This document shows positions 63,219-64,000 of a DNA stretch of 64,000 nt, piece after piece (position 1 is the first letter of the stretch; the number at the start of each line of letters is the position of its first letter). The notes beneath the pieces are model-generated. The model was not told the DNA's origin and did not search any database. It saw nothing but the letters and a program-made list of their open reading frames with translations. Made by a program: the position numbers and the translations under genes. Source of the DNA: Paenibacillus tundrae. GTDB taxonomy: Bacteria; Bacillota; Bacilli; Paenibacillales; Paenibacillaceae. The stretch lies in assembly GCF_036884255.1 (NCBI RefSeq), contig NZ_CP145605.1, forward strand, positions 1,612,001 through 1,676,000. Reading direction: 5' to 3'.

Positions 63219-63836
63219 ATGAGTAGCTTGTTACTAACTTCGTGTGGTTTTAATACTGAAGATATTAAGAATCAATTTCTGAGTTTGATTGAAAGAGATA
63301 TTTCTCAATTAAATGTATCTATTATTACAACAGCATCCCCTATGAAAGAAAATAATAGATATGCACAAAGGGCAGTGCAGGACTTCAAAGACATGGGGTT
63401 TCAGCATATTGATTTTGTAGATATAGAGTTTGATGATCCGCAACTTCTCATACATAGCGATGTTATATATATCAATGGTGGAAATCCATTTACATTATTG
63501 TTTTACGCTAAGAAAAGTGGTGCTGATGAAATTATTAAAACCTTGGCCGCACAGAATGTAATTATAGTTGGAGTGAGTGCTGGGACGTTATTACTGGGGC
63601 CGAATATTAACATTGTCGATTTCTTTACTCCACAGATGAACACAATGGATTTAACTGATTTTAAGGCATTAGGTCTAATCGACAAACTTATTTTTCCTCA
63701 CTATGATCGAGAGGACAAATTTAAAGATAGTACGAATAAAACAATAGAAGAGAGAATAGTAGCATTTGAATCCAATGAGAACTGTAAGGTGACAAGGCTT
63801 AAAGATGAAGAATATATCTCAATCTTAGTGGACTAA
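63219..63836 (+). CDS. Peptidase S51 (dipeptidase E-like) family protein
   Basis: This 205-residue protein has the S51 arrangement: DVIYINGGNPFTLL near residue 86 and the nucleophile elbow GVSAGT near 117, then a His-containing HYDRED near 167. S51 enzymes hydrolyse Asp-X dipeptides or cyanophycin, though many relatives are uncharacterised. ATG at 63219 has GGTGGGG upstream; GTG at 63207 is an alternative. It may be the twentieth cassette or the resumed chromosome. Confidence 0.82.
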   Translation: MSSLLLTSCGFNTEDIKNQFLSLIERDISQLNVSIITTASPMKENNRYAQRAVQDFKDMGFQHIDFVDIEFDDPQLLIHSDVIYINGGNPFTLLFYAKKSGADEIIKTLAAQNVIIVGVSAGTLLLGPNINIVDFFTPQMNTMDLTDFKALGLIDKLIFPHYDREDKFKDSTNKTIEERIVAFESNENCKVTRLKDEEYISILVD

Positions 63837-63858
63837 GCATGTTTTAGGAGGGGTCTAC

Positions 63859-64000
63859 ATGATATTAGAAAAAGTAATAAATAGAGTTGAAATACAAAGT
63901 GAATATAAGGATTTGGTTGATAAGTATATAGATCATGTACGTACCGAATTCAAAGGTGAAATTCATAGCATTTATATGTGCGGCTCAATTCCCAAAGGAA
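63859..64000 (+). CDS. Nucleotidyltransferase-like protein (partial)
   Basis: The frame begins at ATG 63859, has AGGAGGGG upstream and runs off the window after 47 codons. SIYMCGSIPKG near the end resembles the G-S-x(3)-G motif of the nucleotidyltransferase fold. It follows the S51 gene by 22 bp, suggesting an operon. Confidence 0.6.
   Translation, partial: MILEKVINRVEIQSEYKDLVDKYIDHVRTEFKGEIHSIYMCGSIPKG

Overview
The window looks like a chromosomal segment of a Paenibacillus-type spore-forming Bacillota. The evidence is strong AGGAGG-type ribosome binding sites with ATG/GTG/TTG starts, a T-box leader on thrS, VanRS-like two-component genes, a YpsA-family (DUF1273) protein, a YwqG-like DUF1963 protein, an exosporium-like protein and dispersed MITE-like repeats. 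The assignment is inferred from gene content; no rRNA or tRNA genes were seen.

Positions 1-43,750 are mostly ordinary chromosome. They hold a metallo-beta-lactamase-fold gene cut by the window edge, an SDR oxidoreductase, threonyl-tRNA synthetase with a T-box, and a two-component system. An M23 lipoprotein, small enzymes, an ammonium transporter and a VanRS-like pair follow. That pair is followed by a truncated pseudo-kinase and a class A penicillin-binding protein. Further on are a split ThrE-type exporter, an ECF sigma factor with its DUF4179 partner, an ankyrin protein, a GNAT-Nudix fusion, an isolated flgB homologue, speD, DUF1273, an RluA-family pseudouridine synthase, a surface-glycan cluster (31,821-38,368), recQ and a radical SAM gene. 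At least five copies or remnants of one MITE-like family (TIR core GTTCAAAAAG) and two copies of a second repeat lie between genes. The stretch 39,067-39,476 before recQ and 10,370-10,606 show nothing I recognise.

Positions 43,799-63,151 are the exceptional part: an integron-like gene-cassette array. It starts with a XerC/D-type tyrosine recombinase gene (43,799-44,913) that carries a one-base frameshift and lacks the extra IntI-specific segment. It continues with an attI-like core (GTTATAG at 45,037) and about 19 AT-rich gene cassettes in tandem. Each cassette ends in a roughly 95-117 bp folded recombination site resembling attC: R''-like box nnnTAAC, an 8-bp arm TATTCACG/CGTGAATA, three internal hairpins, and R'-like box GTTAnnn. 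The variable bases at the start of each cassette are complementary to those at the end of the same cassette, not to those across the same junction. This is what excision and insertion of circular cassettes at G|TT would leave behind. The stems vary in sequence but keep pairing, and two unrelated hairpin sets (class A and class B) share one outer frame.

Cassette products are mostly unknown or defence-like: HEPN-type proteins, two HNH nucleases, a PD-(D/E)XK-like protein, DUF4062, a DUF5677-like protein, DUF1643, a ParB-like protein, a WapI-like protein, membrane proteins and a two-gene cassette. One cassette gene is split by an IS3-family element with a clean 3-bp target duplication, one is frameshifted, and one lies in reverse orientation. 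The distal end shows an internally inverted site, a truncated site and a degenerate site. The window ends in a peptidase S51 gene and a partial nucleotidyltransferase-like gene.
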